Positions 63,201 through 64,000 of a DNA stretch of 64,000 bases are shown piece after piece. Below the pieces are notes generated by a model that worked only from the letters and a program-made list of their open reading frames with translations, ran no database searches and was not told the origin of the DNA. The translations under genes were made by a program, and so were the position numbers. Within the stretch, counting starts at the first letter, position 1; each line of letters begins with the position of its first letter. The DNA is from CAZCZZ01 sp964503335 (lineage in GTDB: Bacteria; Verrucomicrobiota; Kiritimatiellia; CAIVKH01), in contig CAZCZZ010000004.1 in the NCBI GenBank assembly GCA_964503335.1, forward strand, positions 51,671-115,670. Reading direction: 5' to 3'.

Positions 63201-64000
63201 ATGTCCGCACATCTCCCCATCTTCATTCTCGAACAGCGACGTGAGAAGCTGTTGTCCGATCTCCTCGCGGAGTCCACAACGGAGCGGCGTCTCGAACGGC
63301 TCATGGATGCAGCAAGGAGTCGCAAGCCCGCAGAGCCAGGCCTGCGGGTCGAGGCCAACGAGGTTCCGGGCTGCATGTCCAAGGTCTGGCTGCGTTCGAC
63401 CTGGCGGGCCGGCCGTTGCTGGTTCGAATGGGAGGCCGAGTCGCTTGTGGTCGCCTCCATCACAGGCCTGTTGTCCGATCTCTACAGCGGCGCACGACCC
63501 GCGGAGATCCTGGCGTGCGACCCGGGGTTCCTCCGGAAAGCCGGCATCACCGCGCACCTGACGGCGAATCGGCGCAATGCGCTGTCGCGGATCGGTTCGC
63601 GCATCCGCGACTTCGCTGCGTCGTGCCGTGATCGCCAGTTCTATGATGCCCACAATCACCTTCAGGATGATCGCTTCGCCGGGCGGCAGGACGAGCTGGT
63701 CGCCGCGGCCGTAGACGTCGGTGTCGGGTCGATGGTCGTAAACGGGTCGTGTGAGTCCGACTGGCCTGCCGTCGCGGAGCTTGCGCGACGCTATCCAGGA
63801 ATCGTCATCCCGAGTTTCGGCTATCATCCGTGGTACATCCACGAGCGGACGGAACGCTGGATCGACACCCTGAAGCGCCTGCTTGACGAAAACCCGAATG
63901 CCGTCATCGGAGAAATCGGCCTCGATCGCTGGAAGCCCGGGTTGTCGTACGATGGCCAGGAGCAGGTGTTTCACACGCAACTGAGTCTGGCAGCCGAACG
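63201..64000 (+). CDS. SufE-TatD fusion protein (3' end beyond window)
   Basis: Open from the ATG at 63201 to the window end (266 codons, no stop). Residues about 1-140 match SufE/YgdK sulfur acceptors: ILEQRREKLLSDLL, the acceptor Cys58 in VEANEVPGCMSKVWL, WFEWEAESLVVASITGLLSDLYSG, and HLTANRRNALSRIGSRI. After a short link (FAASCRDRQ) residues about 147 onward start a TatD-type metal-dependent hydrolase: FYDAHNHLQDD (His151, His153), VVNGSCESDW, FGYHPWY (His209) and GEIGLD (Glu238). I translated the junction by hand and found a single continuous frame. TatD proteins are 3'-5' DNA exonucleases or similar hydrolases. The joint function is unknown. It starts 3 bases after the LacI-type gene. 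Confidence 0.85.
   Translation, partial: MSAHLPIFILEQRREKLLSDLLAESTTERRLERLMDAARSRKPAEPGLRVEANEVPGCMSKVWLRSTWRAGRCWFEWEAESLVVASITGLLSDLYSGARPAEILACDPGFLRKAGITAHLTANRRNALSRIGSRIRDFAASCRDRQFYDAHNHLQDDRFAGRQDELVAAAVDVGVGSMVVNGSCESDWPAVAELARRYPGIVIPSFGYHPWYIHERTERWIDTLKRLLDENPNAVIGEIGLDRWKPGLSYDGQEQVFHTQLSLAAE

Noticed and set aside
63201..64000. SufE and TatD as two separate genes
   Set aside because: Manual translation gives one continuous frame with no stop and no start codon in a plausible position between the two domains.
1..64000. tRNA, rRNA or riboswitch genes
   Set aside because: No intergenic stretch shows a cloverleaf with a GTTCGAATC-type T-loop, rRNA signatures or a known riboswitch core by eye; a covariance-model search was not possible here.

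Overview
The window is bacterial chromosome: GC-rich, densely coding, 64 kb, with one 100-base run of N (an assembly placeholder). Very large secreted proteins built from FN3, CARDB, Calx-beta, thrombospondin type-3 and VCBS/FG-GAP modules, fused multidomain sensor kinases, a CSLREA beta-helix protein and a CHRD protein suggest the PVC superphylum, most like Verrucomicrobiota or Kiritimatiellota. This assignment is inference from gene style; there is no rRNA here to test it. I saw no tRNA, rRNA, CRISPR array or insertion sequence.

Layout. 1-7250: a PEGA lipoprotein, a giant FN3/lipase/VCBS secreted protein spanning the assembly gap, a winged-helix regulator, an unknown FN3-like protein, then a gene-free stretch holding a striking 21-bp repeat lattice. 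7258-12562: a sensor-kinase operon (small ORF, BarA-like hybrid kinase with HPt, REC-PAS-kinase-REC protein). 12768-17651: rimO, an FHA membrane protein with a pseudopilin, a glycosyltransferase and a class II amidotransferase. 17739-23263: an ABC sugar importer operon with a TPR lipoprotein, a membrane-anchored binding protein, RidA, a DUF4160/DUF2442 pair and a permease in which MalF-like and MalG-like halves are fused. 23330-43779: secreted proteins, including a 1679-residue S8 protease with starch-binding-like modules, two secreted GH13 enzymes, TSP3 and beta-helix proteins and an NlpC/P60-like protein, interspersed with an rRNA-type methyltransferase and membrane proteins.

43961-53941 is more housekeeping: mnmE, mnmG (carrying two perfect parS palindromes in an in-frame insertion, which suggests closeness to the replication origin), a response regulator, a cysteine desulfurase, a SpoIIE-type phosphatase and pyruvate phosphate dikinase with a clear terminator. 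54065-57171 holds small and membrane proteins, including a CPBP protease. 57265-62556 is a tight operon running arsR - membrane fusion protein - RND pump - DUF6132 - DUF2892 - OsmC, with an ArsR-type operator. The window ends with a damaged LacI-type gene and an unusual SufE-TatD fusion running off the edge.

How the genes work together: the two secreted GH13 enzymes (one with starch-binding modules), the protease with glycogen/starch-binding-like modules and the sugar ABC importer look like an alpha-glucan harvesting locus; this link is inferred from proximity and domain content. Several short signals recur: a palindrome TTCCAAGGATTGGAA found twice as a pair on an identical 32-bp pitch upstream of unrelated genes, and a family of long intergenic hairpins that abut or supply stop codons.
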